Positions 9,005 through 17,158 of a stretch of 32,609 nt of DNA are shown in pieces. Positions within the stretch are counted from its first letter, which is position 1; each line of letters opens with the position of its first letter. A program made the translations under genes and the position numbers. The DNA comes from Candidatus Brocadiaceae bacterium (GTDB lineage: Bacteria; Planctomycetota; Brocadiia; SM23-32), in assembly GCA_003551305.1 (NCBI GenBank), contig PUMJ01000064.1, forward strand, positions 1 through 32,609, in the 5' to 3' direction. Under the pieces are notes generated by a model that was not told the DNA's origin, ran no database searches, and saw only the letters and a program-made list of their open reading frames with translations.

Positions 9005-11454
9005 GGACGTTCTGGACAGCTGCTGCCGCTGTCGTGATGACCGCGCTGCTGCTGTCGGCCTGCCGCTCGGCTCCGCCGGTTGTGCCTCCACCCCCGCCGC
9101 CGCGGACCTACGGCGTTGTCGAACTGGCCGGGCAGGCGTGGGCCTACCGGGGGGACTCGGCCCCCGCCGTGTCCGGCACGGGCTCGTCGGCGCAGCGCGG
9201 AGACTACGTGCTGGAGAACGAACTCGCCATATTCGTTGTGGCTGCCGCGGACCGGCTGGAGGGCGGTTCCCCGGCCGGAAACCTGATTGACGCCGCCTTC
9301 CAGCGCGGCGAGGACCAGATGCGGCTGCTGGTGCCGCTTCTGGGCCCCGGGGAGGGGATGCACCCGGTTTACGAGAGCGTGCGGGTCGAAGAGGAGGGGG
9401 GGCTGCACGAGCGGGCCGTCGTGGTTGCGGAGGGTGGCCTGCCGGACCGGCCGGGCGTGGAGGTCGTGACCACCTACACCTTGGAGCCCGCCGATGAGAG
9501 GCTGGTCATCAAGACCACCGTGCGCAACGAAACCGAGAGCATGCTGGCGCGTTTCGGCCTCCGTGACATGCTCTACCACGGGCGGACGTTCCGCTACGTG
9601 CCGGGCCCCGGCCTGTTCCCCACGGGTCGGGATAGCACATCGCGGTGGATGGCGTTTTTCCGGGACGGCTATTGCTGGGGGCTCGGCACCGACCCTCCGG
9701 ACCACGTGGAGGGCTCCCACACCCCGGGCTTCTCGGTGTTGCGCTACAGAACGGTGGACATCCCGCCGGGGGAGGAGCGGTCCTTCACGCGGCGGCTTCT
9801 GGCGGGGGTGGGCGGGCCCTTGACGGTATGGAAAGCATGGGAGCAGCAGGAAGACGAAAGGACATCCCGGCTCGTCTTCGAGCTTGCCGACGAGGCGGGG
9901 GGCGCGGCGGTGGCGGAGGCGTTTGTGGAGGTGGAGCCCCAGGATGGGCGCCCGCCCTTTGCCATTTCCACGGACAGGGAGGGCAGGGCTGTCGCCGAGG
10001 TGCCGGCCGGCCGTTACCAGGCCATGGTGTGGAAGCCCGGGCGCCCGGTGCAGCGTCCCTTCTCGTTCAGTGCCATGGCGGGGTCGGTGCATCGTTTTCC
10101 CCTGGCGCTTCAGCCGGCAACTTCGCTTTCGGTTCGGCTTCTGGACGGTACCGGGGAGGAGGCCGAGGCCGTTTACGGCCGACTGCACCTGAGCGGACGC
10201 GACCTGGAGGGGTTTGCCGGCCGAGGACCGGCTTTCCAGAGGTGGCCCTGGCTGCCGCAGGCGCTTGTGAGACCGACCGAACACGGCCGGTTGCCGGTGA
10301 CAACCGGCAGGACTTCGGCTGGCACCGTCACCGCCTTTCGAGGACCGCTCCATGCCGTGGCGAGCACGCGCGTCCCGTCGACGGGGGGACAGGACCTGAG
10401 CCTGAGCGCCGCGCTCGAGCGGGTCATCGAGCCGGGGGACTACGTGGCGGTTGACTTCCGGCAGCATTCCGGTGTCAGCCCGGATTGCGCCCTGACGCTG
10501 GCCGAGCGGGCGGTTCTGAACGTTTGCGAGGGTCTGCAGGGCGCCGTGGTGTCGGACCCCGTCCTGCACGATATCGCGGAGGGGGTGCTTCCGGAGGGCG
10601 CCGGAGCCCTCATACCCGCCTTCAGGTGGGAATGGCCGGGGGCGGGCGCCTTCACCGTCATCCCCCTGGAACAGGTGGATGCCGGCATACCCGCGCGTTT
10701 CGTGGAGGCGGCGCGCATCAGCACATCTCCTGACGATGTGCTGGAGACGGTGAGGCAGTTCTTCCGAGGCGCCATAGTGCAGATTGACAAACCGCTGGAC
10801 CCCCGCTCCGGCGTGCTGGCGCTGCACGGCGTGTTGCCCGGGCGGGAGTTTCACCTGCTGGAAGTGCTCAGCGGGGGTGATGTCGCCTCGGCGCGGCGCG
10901 TGATGCACCGGTGGTTCGACCTGTTGAATGAGGGCAGACGTGTTGTCGCCGTGGCGGGCTCCGGCTCGGTGGGGCTGCACCCGCCCGTGGCCGGCCAGGG
11001 GCGCACCTTCATCCATTGCCCCGACCCTGACGAGCATGGAGCCGTCCTGTCGGCCATAGAGCGGCTGCGCCGGAGTCCGAATGCCTTCATAACCAACGGC
11101 CCGTTCCTGGAAGTCACGTTGAACGGAGAGCCGATCGGCTCGACACAGACGGTGCCGCCCGGGCGAGTACGGATGGACCTGCGCGTGCGCGCCGCGCCCT
11201 GGGTAGACCTGGCGTGGGGGCGGGTGTTCCGCAACGGCGAACTGGTCAGGGAGTTCCCGATCGAGCCTTCCCGCCGCGTGCTGCGTAGCGAGCGGACGTT
11301 CGAGTTCGAGGTGACAGGCGACTGCTGGTTTGTGGTGCAGGTGACCGGGGAGGAGCCGATGGACACTGTCTACGCCGGCCCGCAGGCGCCCACGCCCTTC
11401 GCCCTGACCAACCCGTTCTGGGTGGAGGTGGCGCCCCAGGAGGATGAGACTTGA
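9001..11454 (+). CDS. Lipoprotein with CehA/McbA-like (PHP-type) domain lacking metal ligands
   Basis: 817 residues. The N-terminus is a lipoprotein signal with lipobox LSAC (Cys21), then a Pro-rich spacer. Residues of about 55-100 resemble the GDYVLxN...NLIDA start of CehA/McbA-family exported proteins. A beta-rich middle follows, then a region that tracks a PHP hydrolase: YVAVDFRQHSGVSPDCALTL (481-500) where active members have a DxHxH motif, GAFTVIPLE where they have GHFN, and WFDLLNEGRRVVAVAGSGSVG (638-658) where they have GSDSH. In each place the metal ligands are replaced. A C-terminal beta domain follows RTFIHC. I read it as a surface-anchored, catalytically dead relative, perhaps a binding protein. 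It is translationally coupled to the GH2 gene (ATGA), so a role in glycan handling is plausible. The family call is by motif pattern only. Confidence 0.6.
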   Translation: MRTFWTAAAAVVMTALLLSACRSAPPVVPPPPPPRTYGVVELAGQAWAYRGDSAPAVSGTGSSAQRGDYVLENELAIFVVAAADRLEGGSPAGNLIDAAFQRGEDQMRLLVPLLGPGEGMHPVYESVRVEEEGGLHERAVVVAEGGLPDRPGVEVVTTYTLEPADERLVIKTTVRNETESMLARFGLRDMLYHGRTFRYVPGPGLFPTGRDSTSRWMAFFRDGYCWGLGTDPPDHVEGSHTPGFSVLRYRTVDIPPGEERSFTRRLLAGVGGPLTVWKAWEQQEDERTSRLVFELADEAGGAAVAEAFVEVEPQDGRPPFAISTDREGRAVAEVPAGRYQAMVWKPGRPVQRPFSFSAMAGSVHRFPLALQPATSLSVRLLDGTGEEAEAVYGRLHLSGRDLEGFAGRGPAFQRWPWLPQALVRPTEHGRLPVTTGRTSAGTVTAFRGPLHAVASTRVPSTGGQDLSLSAALERVIEPGDYVAVDFRQHSGVSPDCALTLAERAVLNVCEGLQGAVVSDPVLHDIAEGVLPEGAGALIPAFRWEWPGAGAFTVIPLEQVDAGIPARFVEAARISTSPDDVLETVRQFFRGAIVQIDKPLDPRSGVLALHGVLPGREFHLLEVLSGGDVASARRVMHRWFDLLNEGRRVVAVAGSGSVGLHPPVAGQGRTFIHCPDPDEHGAVLSAIERLRRSPNAFITNGPFLEVTLNGEPIGSTQTVPPGRVRMDLRVRAAPWVDLAWGRVFRNGELVREFPIEPSRRVLRSERTFEFEVTGDCWFVVQVTGEEPMDTVYAGPQAPTPFALTNPFWVEVAPQEDET

Positions 11455-11478
11455 AAAAGCTCCCCATGCCAATACAAT
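11451..11478 (+). promoter_or_regulatory. Sigma-70-type promoter of purQ
   Basis: TTGAAA (11451-11456), 16-base spacer, TACAAT (11473-11478). Each hexamer is one base off consensus. The -35 overlaps the stop codon of the preceding lipoprotein gene. Predicted start is near 11485, with a leader of about 35 bases containing GGAGGG. Confidence 0.65.
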
Positions 11479-11519
11479 CACCGTTACCTGTTTTCTGACG
11501 TCTCGGAGGGCTGACCCGG

Positions 11520-12311
11520 ATGAAACCCCGAGCGCTGGTTCTGCGCACCGCCGGCACCAACTGCGACCAGGAGACCGTCTTCGCCTTCCGTCTGGCCGGT
11601 GCGGAGGTGGACTTGCTTCACGTGAACCGCTTGCGCGAGGCGCCCGAGCGCCTGGCGGCCTATCACATCCTGAGCATCCCCGGCGGGTTCAGCTACGGGG
11701 ACGACCTGGGAGGCGGGCAGATACTGGCCAACGAACTGCTCACCACCCTGTGCGAGCCCATAGAGCGGCACCTGGAGCGAGGGCGTCTCATTCTCGGCAT
11801 CTGCAATGGCTTCCAGGTGCTGGTCAAGACCGGCCTGTTGCCGGGGCTGGAGCGCTGGAAGCAGCAGGCGACACTCACCGCCAACGATTCCCACACGTTC
11901 GAAGACCGCTGGACACACCTGGAGGCGCCCGAGACGCGTTGCGTGCTGGTCGAGAGCGGCGAACGCATATACATGCCCGTCGCCCACTCCGAGGGTAAGT
12001 TCGTGGTCGCCGACCGGGAGGTGCTGGAGCGCATCGTCGCCGGCGGGCAGGTCGTCTACCGCTACACCGACCCGGACGGCCGTCCGGCAGGCTATCCCTG
12101 GAACCCGAACGGTTCGACGGACAACATCGCGGGCATCTGCGACCCGACGGGACGCGTGGTGGGCATGATGCCGCACCCGGAGCGCCACTGCCTTCCTGTG
12201 CATGACCCCCGCTGGCCGCGTCGAGGTCTGCAGGAGGAGGGCGAGGGGCTGCGCATCTTCCGCCGCGCTGTCAACTTCGCTCGCGACGAGTTGATGGCGC
12301 CCACCGACTGA
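11520..12311 (+). CDS. purQ: Phosphoribosylformylglycinamidine synthase, glutaminase subunit PurQ
   Basis: 263 residues. Class I glutamine amidotransferase that hydrolyses glutamine and passes ammonia to PurL in the fourth step of purine synthesis (FGAR to FGAM). The catalytic triad is clear: nucleophile Cys95 in GICNGFQ, and His219 and Glu221 in MPHPERH. The N-terminal VLRTAGTNCDQE and SIPGGFSYGDDL are PurQ signatures. It is longer than the roughly 225-residue Bacillus form and belongs to the longer type, with an extended segment before the triad His (RYTDPDGRPAGYPWNPNGST). GGAGGG precedes ATG 11520. No purL or purS is in the window. The other purine gene here is the PurO-type IMP cyclohydrolase at 21439-22164. 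Confidence 0.92.
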   Translation: MKPRALVLRTAGTNCDQETVFAFRLAGAEVDLLHVNRLREAPERLAAYHILSIPGGFSYGDDLGGGQILANELLTTLCEPIERHLERGRLILGICNGFQVLVKTGLLPGLERWKQQATLTANDSHTFEDRWTHLEAPETRCVLVESGERIYMPVAHSEGKFVVADREVLERIVAGGQVVYRYTDPDGRPAGYPWNPNGSTDNIAGICDPTGRVVGMMPHPERHCLPVHDPRWPRRGLQEEGEGLRIFRRAVNFARDELMAPTD

Positions 12312-12381
12312 GGCGTGCCCCCCGGCCGGTGCACGGCCCCGGGCCCTGAGACAGAGACCCTCCGCACACGGGAGCCATACC

Positions 12382-14040
12382 ATGACGCACTACAGCATCG
12401 GACTTGACTTCGGCACCGAGTCGGTGCGCGGGATACTGGTGAGCCTGACGGACGGCACCGAGGCGGCCACGGCGGTCTTCGAATACCCCCACGGCGTCAT
12501 CAGCGAACGCCTGCCCCTTGATGAGGATGTTCCGCTGGGTCGGGACTGGTTCCTGCAGGACCCGGCGGACTACCTGGCCGGGCTGCAAGCGGTGATCCCC
12601 GCACTGCTGCAGGAGGCGGGTGTCGAGGGCTCGCGCGTGGTGGGGCTGGGCCTGGACTTCACCTCCTGCACGCTGATGCCCTGCGACGAGGCGGGCGAGC
12701 CGCTGTGTGCGAAGCCCGCGTTTCGCGCCGACCCGCAGGCGTGGGTCAAGCTGTGGAAGCACCACGGTGCCGCCGCCGAAGCCGAACAGATACTGCAGAC
12801 TGCCCGCCGCCGGAGCGAGAGCTTCCTGGACTATTACGCAGGCACGATCTCCAGTGAATGGCTGATGCCGAAGGTCCTGGAGACAATACACCGCTCCCCC
12901 CGGGTGCACGACGCGGCCTTTACATACGTCGAGGGCGCCGACTGGGTCGTGTGGCGGCTCACCGGAGAGCTGGCGCGCAACGCCTGCTGCGCCGGCTACA
13001 AGGCCCAGCACGTGGCGGAGTTAGGCTGGCCCTCGGCGGACTTCCTGGCCGAGCTGGACCCCCGCATGGAGCGCCTTTTCGAGGAGAAGATGCCCGGCCC
13101 GATCGTGGCCCCCGGCACCCGCGTCGGCGGCCTGACGGCCCGATGGGCCGCGCGCCTGGGCCTGCCCGAGGGTATGCCCGTGGCCGCCCCTTTCATTGAC
13201 GCCCACGCCGCCGTGCCCGCCTGCGGCGTCACGACACCCGGCCGGATGGTGCTCGTGCTGGGTACGTCCTTCTGCCACATGCTGCTCGCCGAGGAGGCCC
13301 GTTTCTTCGAGGGAGTGGCCGGCATGGTCAAAGACGGCATCGTGCCGGGCCACTACGGCTACGAGTCCGGCCAGACGGCCGGCGGTGACACCTATGCCTG
13401 GTTCATCGAGAACTGCGTTCCGGCACGCTATGAGCGGAAGGCCGAGGCGGAGGGCGTCTCGCTGCACGAGCTTCTGAGTCGGATGGCGGCCGAACTGAGT
13501 CCCGGCGAGAGCGGCCTGGTGGCGCTGGACTGGTGGAACGGCAACCGCAGCGTGCTGATGGACCCCGACCTGAGCGGGCTCATTGTGGGGCTCACGCTGG
13601 ACACCCGGCCCGAGCAGATGTATCGGGCCTGCATCGAGGGAACGATGTTCGGCACGCGCCGCATCGTGGAGGCTTACGTGTGGGCGGGCATCGGCGTGGA
13701 CGGTTTTGTGGCCTGCGGCGGGCTGCCTCATCGGAATGCCTTCGCCATGCAGGTGCTTGCCGATGTGCTGAAACGCCCTGTGCAGGTGGCCGCCTCCCGG
13801 GAGACGGCGGCGCTGGGCAGCGCGATGCTGGGGGCCACGGCGGCCGGCGAGAAAGGGGGCGAGTATGCCACCCTGAGGCAGGCGGCCGAGGCGTTGGTGA
13901 AACCGCCGTCACGGACCTTCGAGCCCGACCGCGTGTCCGCCCGCGCTTATGACCGGCTCTACGCCGAGTATCTGCTGCTGCACGACCAGTTCGGGAGGCG
14001 GGAGCGGCTGATGCACCGGCTGCGGCAGGGAGGCCGCTGA
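12382..14040 (+). CDS. araB: Ribulokinase
   Basis: 552 residues, close to the 566 of E. coli AraB. FGGY-family kinase phosphorylating L-ribulose (and related pentuloses) with ATP in arabinose catabolism. Features: GLDFGTESVRG at the N-terminal phosphate loop, LGLDFTSCTLMPCDE, the FIDAHAAVPACGV segment with likely catalytic base Asp273, VLGTSFCHM, and the C-terminal nucleotide-binding CGGLPHRNAFAMQVLADVLK followed by the conserved ETAALGSAM. ATG 12382 follows ACGGGAG. It lies 70 bases after purQ with no clear promoter between, only a small GC hairpin (12324-12338, GGCCG/CGGCC), so it may be read from the purQ promoter. araA and araD are not in the window. Its stop is 2 bases from the stop of the converging phoU-like gene. 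Confidence 0.92.
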   Translation: MTHYSIGLDFGTESVRGILVSLTDGTEAATAVFEYPHGVISERLPLDEDVPLGRDWFLQDPADYLAGLQAVIPALLQEAGVEGSRVVGLGLDFTSCTLMPCDEAGEPLCAKPAFRADPQAWVKLWKHHGAAAEAEQILQTARRRSESFLDYYAGTISSEWLMPKVLETIHRSPRVHDAAFTYVEGADWVVWRLTGELARNACCAGYKAQHVAELGWPSADFLAELDPRMERLFEEKMPGPIVAPGTRVGGLTARWAARLGLPEGMPVAAPFIDAHAAVPACGVTTPGRMVLVLGTSFCHMLLAEEARFFEGVAGMVKDGIVPGHYGYESGQTAGGDTYAWFIENCVPARYERKAEAEGVSLHELLSRMAAELSPGESGLVALDWWNGNRSVLMDPDLSGLIVGLTLDTRPEQMYRACIEGTMFGTRRIVEAYVWAGIGVDGFVACGGLPHRNAFAMQVLADVLKRPVQVAASRETAALGSAMLGATAAGEKGGEYATLRQAAEALVKPPSRTFEPDRVSARAYDRLYAEYLLLHDQFGRRERLMHRLRQGGR

Positions 14041-14042
14041 GG

Positions 14043-14711
14043 TCAGCCCGTCGGCGGCTCGTCGCGGTAAAGGTGGGAGACATGGTTGCACAGGTCCAGC
14101 ACTTCGTTCGCGATGCGCTCCAGGCGCACCAGGACGCCGCCCAGGGCGACGGCGCAGCGGGGTTCCAGTTTCTGTTCGCTCACCGCGCCGGCCAGTTGGG
14201 CTGCGGCCCGTTTCTGCAGGTCGACCACTTCGCGGAAGACCAGGTGCAGGGCCGCGGCCTCAGTGGCGTCCTCGTTCACCAGCGCTTCCATGCCGTCGCC
14301 GAGCATGCCCTGGATGAGTTCGGCCAGGCGCACAAGGGAGTCGGCGGGGCTTGATGACCGCCGCAGCGCCTCGGCGCAACCGCCCAGGCTCTGCCCGATG
14401 CGGAGGCATTCGTCGGCGGTGCGTTTCAGATCGGCGGACATCCGGGCGGCGGCGTCCACGAAACGCACGTGCGGAGCGCTGAGGGTGTCCTCGGTCAGCA
14501 GTTCGATGCAGAGGGCATCTATCTCGAGGCACTGTTCGTGGACTTTGCAGTCCTCGGCGCGCAGTTCGTCCGGAGACTGGCCTTCACCGGCCAGGAGCGT
14601 CATCACCGCGTCGGCGAAAAGCGACTCGACGCTGTTGCCGAGCGCCAGCAGGCGCTGACGCAGCTCGGCGCACCGCGCGACCGCTTTGAGGGATGGGGTT
14701 TCCTCGCTCAT
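14043..14711 (-). CDS. PhoU-like helical protein
   Basis: 222 residues, almost wholly alpha-helical, with the two-fold repeat of three-helix bundles typical of PhoU (CIELLTEDTLSAPHVRFVDAAARMSADLKRTADECLRIG in the first half, VLVRLERIANEVLDLCNHVSHLY at the end). PhoU proteins bind metal clusters and restrain phosphate uptake with the PstSCAB transporter and PhoR. The metal motif ExxxD appears as ERIANEVLD near the C-terminus. No pst or pho genes are in the window, so it may serve another transporter. I chose ATG 14711 (MSEETPS). Two upstream starts exist, but none has a ribosome binding site. The promoter-like sequence at 14721-14750 would give a nearly leaderless mRNA for this start. Confidence 0.75.
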   Translation of the reverse strand: MSEETPSLKAVARCAELRQRLLALGNSVESLFADAVMTLLAGEGQSPDELRAEDCKVHEQCLEIDALCIELLTEDTLSAPHVRFVDAAARMSADLKRTADECLRIGQSLGGCAEALRRSSSPADSLVRLAELIQGMLGDGMEALVNEDATEAAALHLVFREVVDLQKRAAAQLAGAVSEQKLEPRCAVALGGVLVRLERIANEVLDLCNHVSHLYRDEPPTG

Positions 14712-14720
14712 GTTCCACGG

Positions 14721-14750
14721 ATTGTAGAGCATCTTGCGGCGCCGATGCAA
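14721..14750 (-). promoter_or_regulatory. Possible promoter of the phoU-like gene
   Basis: Minus strand: TTGCAT (14750-14745), 18-base spacer, TACAAT (14726-14721). Predicted start is near 14714, only about 3 bases before ATG 14711, so the transcript would be leaderless or nearly so. No Shine-Dalgarno sequence is visible, which fits. The -35 matches only TTG of consensus. Confidence 0.4.
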
Positions 14751-14773
14751 TGCTCCGTCCGGCGAGACCCCTT

Positions 14774-14802
14774 TTGATTCTCCGGGGGTAGCCGCGTATA
14801 AT
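14774..14802 (+). promoter_or_regulatory. Sigma-70-type promoter of ispG-dxr-rseP
   Basis: TTGATT (14774-14779), 17-base spacer, TATAAT (14797-14802, perfect). Predicted start is near 14809, with a leader of about 68 bases. A second TATAAT at 14873-14878 overlaps the start codon region but has no matching -35. Confidence 0.75.
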
Positions 14803-14876
14803 GAGTCCGTGGGTGGCGTCCTTTTCTCAATGTCCTCGTGCTCCCGCAGTCAACCTTAAGTTACTTGCAAGATATA

Positions 14877-15977
14877 ATGAATAAACATGTTATGGCAAGG
14901 CGCGCCACGCGCACCGTTCGTGTCGGCGACATCGCCATCGGATCGGGCGCGCCGGTGAGCGTCCAGTCTATGACCAAGACTCATACCGCCGACGTGGACG
15001 AGACGCTGGCCCAGATCTGCGAGCTGGCGGAGCTGGGCTGCCAGATAACGCGTTGCGCCGTGCCGAACCGGGCGGCCGTGCAGTCTTTGCGGGACATCGT
15101 GGCCGGTTCTCCGCTGCCCGTGGTGGCCGACATCCATTTCGATCATCGTCTGGCGCTGGCGGCGCTGGAGGCCGGCGCCCAGGGCGTGCGCATAAATCCG
15201 GGTAACATGAAGGACAGGGTAGGGTTGCGGGCGTTCTACCGGGCCGCCTCCCAGCGGGCCGGCGTCAAGGTCCGCATAGGGGTCAACTCGGGTTCCATCC
15301 GCGGGCGCAAGGGCCTGGAGGTCTGCGAGCACGAGGGCGACCTGGCCGAACTGATGGTGAGCGAGACCCTGGAATACTGCCGGGATGCCGAAGAGCAAGG
15401 GCTGCACAACATCGTCATCAGCCTGAAAGGCAGCGACGTGCCGAGCACCATCGCGGCATATCGCCTGGCGGCCGGGCGGTGTGACTATCCGTTTCACCTC
15501 GGCATAACGGCGGCCGGTCCGCCGGCGGCGAGCATCATCAAGAGCGCTATTGGCATAGGTACTTTGCTGGCGGAGGGTATCGGGGACACCATCCGCGTCT
15601 CGATGACGGGCAGTCCGCACGAGGAGGTGCGCGCCGGCCTGGCCATTCTGGAGGCGCTGGAGTTGAGGCAGCAGCGCGGTGTGGAGATCATCTCTTGTCC
15701 GACCTGCGCCCGCTGCGAGATTGACCTGTGTGAACTGGTCGAGGAGGTGGAACGCCGGCTGGACGGACTGCCGCTGAAGGCCCGCGTGGCGGTGATGGGG
15801 TGCGTGGTGAACGGCCCCGGTGAAGCGGCCGAGGCCGACGTGGCCGTGGCCGGCGGCCGGGAGTTCGGCTACCTGTTCCTCGACGGCAGAAAGCTCAGGA
15901 AAGTGCCGGCGGCGGAGCTGGCCGACGCCGTGGTGGCGGAGGTTCGCCGACTTCAACCCCGGGAGGATAGGGCCTGA
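14877..15977 (+). CDS. ispG: 4-hydroxy-3-methylbut-2-en-1-yl diphosphate synthase (IspG/GcpE)
   Basis: 366 residues, the compact bacterial IspG. It reduces MEcPP to HMBPP in the methylerythritol phosphate pathway using a [4Fe-4S] cluster, with electrons from ferredoxin or flavodoxin. The N-terminal TIM barrel has GAPVSVQSMTKTHTADVDET, VVADIHFDHRLAL and RINPGN. The C-terminal domain carries the cluster ligands Cys274 and Cys277 (SCPTC), Cys309 (MGC) and Glu316 (NGPGE). Possible starts are GTG 14838, ATG 14877 and ATG 14892; the last two fit the family N-terminus best and none has a clear Shine-Dalgarno sequence. The leader just before the start is unusually AT-rich. First gene of the ispG-dxr-rseP run, 11 bases before dxr. 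Confidence 0.95.
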   Translation: MNKHVMARRATRTVRVGDIAIGSGAPVSVQSMTKTHTADVDETLAQICELAELGCQITRCAVPNRAAVQSLRDIVAGSPLPVVADIHFDHRLALAALEAGAQGVRINPGNMKDRVGLRAFYRAASQRAGVKVRIGVNSGSIRGRKGLEVCEHEGDLAELMVSETLEYCRDAEEQGLHNIVISLKGSDVPSTIAAYRLAAGRCDYPFHLGITAAGPPAASIIKSAIGIGTLLAEGIGDTIRVSMTGSPHEEVRAGLAILEALELRQQRGVEIISCPTCARCEIDLCELVEEVERRLDGLPLKARVAVMGCVVNGPGEAAEADVAVAGGREFGYLFLDGRKLRKVPAAELADAVVAEVRRLQPREDRA

Positions 15978-15988
15978 GACCCTCAGCC

Positions 15989-17158
15989 ATGCCCGACGAT
16001 AAGACCAGGCGTATCGTAGTGCTGGGCAGCACCGGCTCGGTGGGCCGGCAGACCCTGGAGGTGGTCCGTGCCATGCCTGAGCGATTTCGCGTTGTCGGGC
16101 TCTCCGGCCATTCGAAATGGGAACTGCTGGCCAGTCAGGTGGAAGAGTTCGGGCCGGACGTGGTCGCCATGACCGACCCGGACCGTGTGGACCGGCTGGC
16201 CACCTGCCTGAACGGCTGCGCCGTGCGGATGCTGGCCGGCCCGGAGGGGCTGAGCCGCCTTGCCGGGTGGGAGACCGCGGACGTCATCGTCAGCGCCGTC
16301 AGCGGAGGGGCCGGGCTTCCCGCGGCGGTGGCCGCCCTGCGCGGCGACAAGGTGCTGGCCCTGGCCAACAAGGAGTCGGTTGTCATGTGCGGCGGTTTGC
16401 TCAACGGCCTGGTCCGCCGCAACGGCGGCGCCATCCTGCCGGTGGACAGCGAGCACAGTGCCCTTTTCCAGATGCTGCAGGCCGTCAGTCCGGAAAGCGT
16501 CAGGAAGGTGTGGTTGACCGCCAGCGGAGGCCCTTTCTTTGGCCGTTCCCCGGCGGACCTCGAATCCGTGACTCCGCAGCAGGCCCTCTCGCATCCGAAC
16601 TGGCAGATGGGGCGGAGGATTTCCGTGGACAGCGCCACAATGATGAACAAGGCGCTGGAAGTAGTGGAGGCCCGGTGGCTGTTCGGGCTCTCGGCCCGGC
16701 AGATCGGCGTGCTGATTCATCCGCAGTCCCTCGTGCACGCGGTTGTTGAACTGGTGGACGGCAGTTCGCTGGCGCACATGGGCGTGCCGGACATGCGGAT
16801 TCCCATACACTACGCGTTGAGCTATCCCGAACGGACGGCCGGATGCGTGGGCGGGCTGGACCTGGCGCAGGCGGGCCGGCTGGAGTTCTACGAGCCGGAC
16901 CCGGAGCAGTTCCCGGCCCTCGAACTCGGTTTTCGTGTTGCGCAGGCCGGAGGCACCAGCGGTGCGGTGCTGAACGCCGCCGACGAGACGGCGGTGGCCG
17001 CCTTCCTGGCGGGCCGCATCCGATTCACGCAGATCGTCCCCCTGGTCAGGGATGTCCTTGACCGACACCAACTCCGAGAAGCGCCGAGCGTGGAGGCGGC
17101 CATGGCCGCCGACCGGTGGGCCCGGCAGGAGGCAGAGCAGTGTTTGGAGTCGTTGTGA
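15989..17158 (+). CDS. dxr: 1-deoxy-D-xylulose 5-phosphate reductoisomerase
   Basis: 389 residues, family length. It converts DXP to MEP with NADPH and a divalent metal, the second step of the MEP pathway. The NADPH loop is GSTGSVG (13-19). ALANKES (125-131) and the metal ligands Asp153, Glu155 (PVDSEHSALFQ) and Glu224 (MMNKALE) are all present, as is the substrate-loop region around SHPNWQMG and the conserved HPQSLVHAVVE. ATG 15989 is the only sensible start; GGGAGGA lies somewhat far upstream, at the end of ispG. The 3' end overlaps rseP by 19 bases, so the three genes are almost certainly one operon. ispG and dxr together give two of the seven MEP steps here. Confidence 0.96.
   Translation: MPDDKTRRIVVLGSTGSVGRQTLEVVRAMPERFRVVGLSGHSKWELLASQVEEFGPDVVAMTDPDRVDRLATCLNGCAVRMLAGPEGLSRLAGWETADVIVSAVSGGAGLPAAVAALRGDKVLALANKESVVMCGGLLNGLVRRNGGAILPVDSEHSALFQMLQAVSPESVRKVWLTASGGPFFGRSPADLESVTPQQALSHPNWQMGRRISVDSATMMNKALEVVEARWLFGLSARQIGVLIHPQSLVHAVVELVDGSSLAHMGVPDMRIPIHYALSYPERTAGCVGGLDLAQAGRLEFYEPDPEQFPALELGFRVAQAGGTSGAVLNAADETAVAAFLAGRIRFTQIVPLVRDVLDRHQLREAPSVEAAMAADRWARQEAEQCLESL

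Noticed and set aside
8932-11481. Very long open frame antisense to the lipoprotein gene.
   Set aside because: Typical of high-GC coding DNA. The product is rich in Arg, His, Pro and Gly with no domain, while the plus strand has a lipobox, an overlap with GH2 and a recognisable family.
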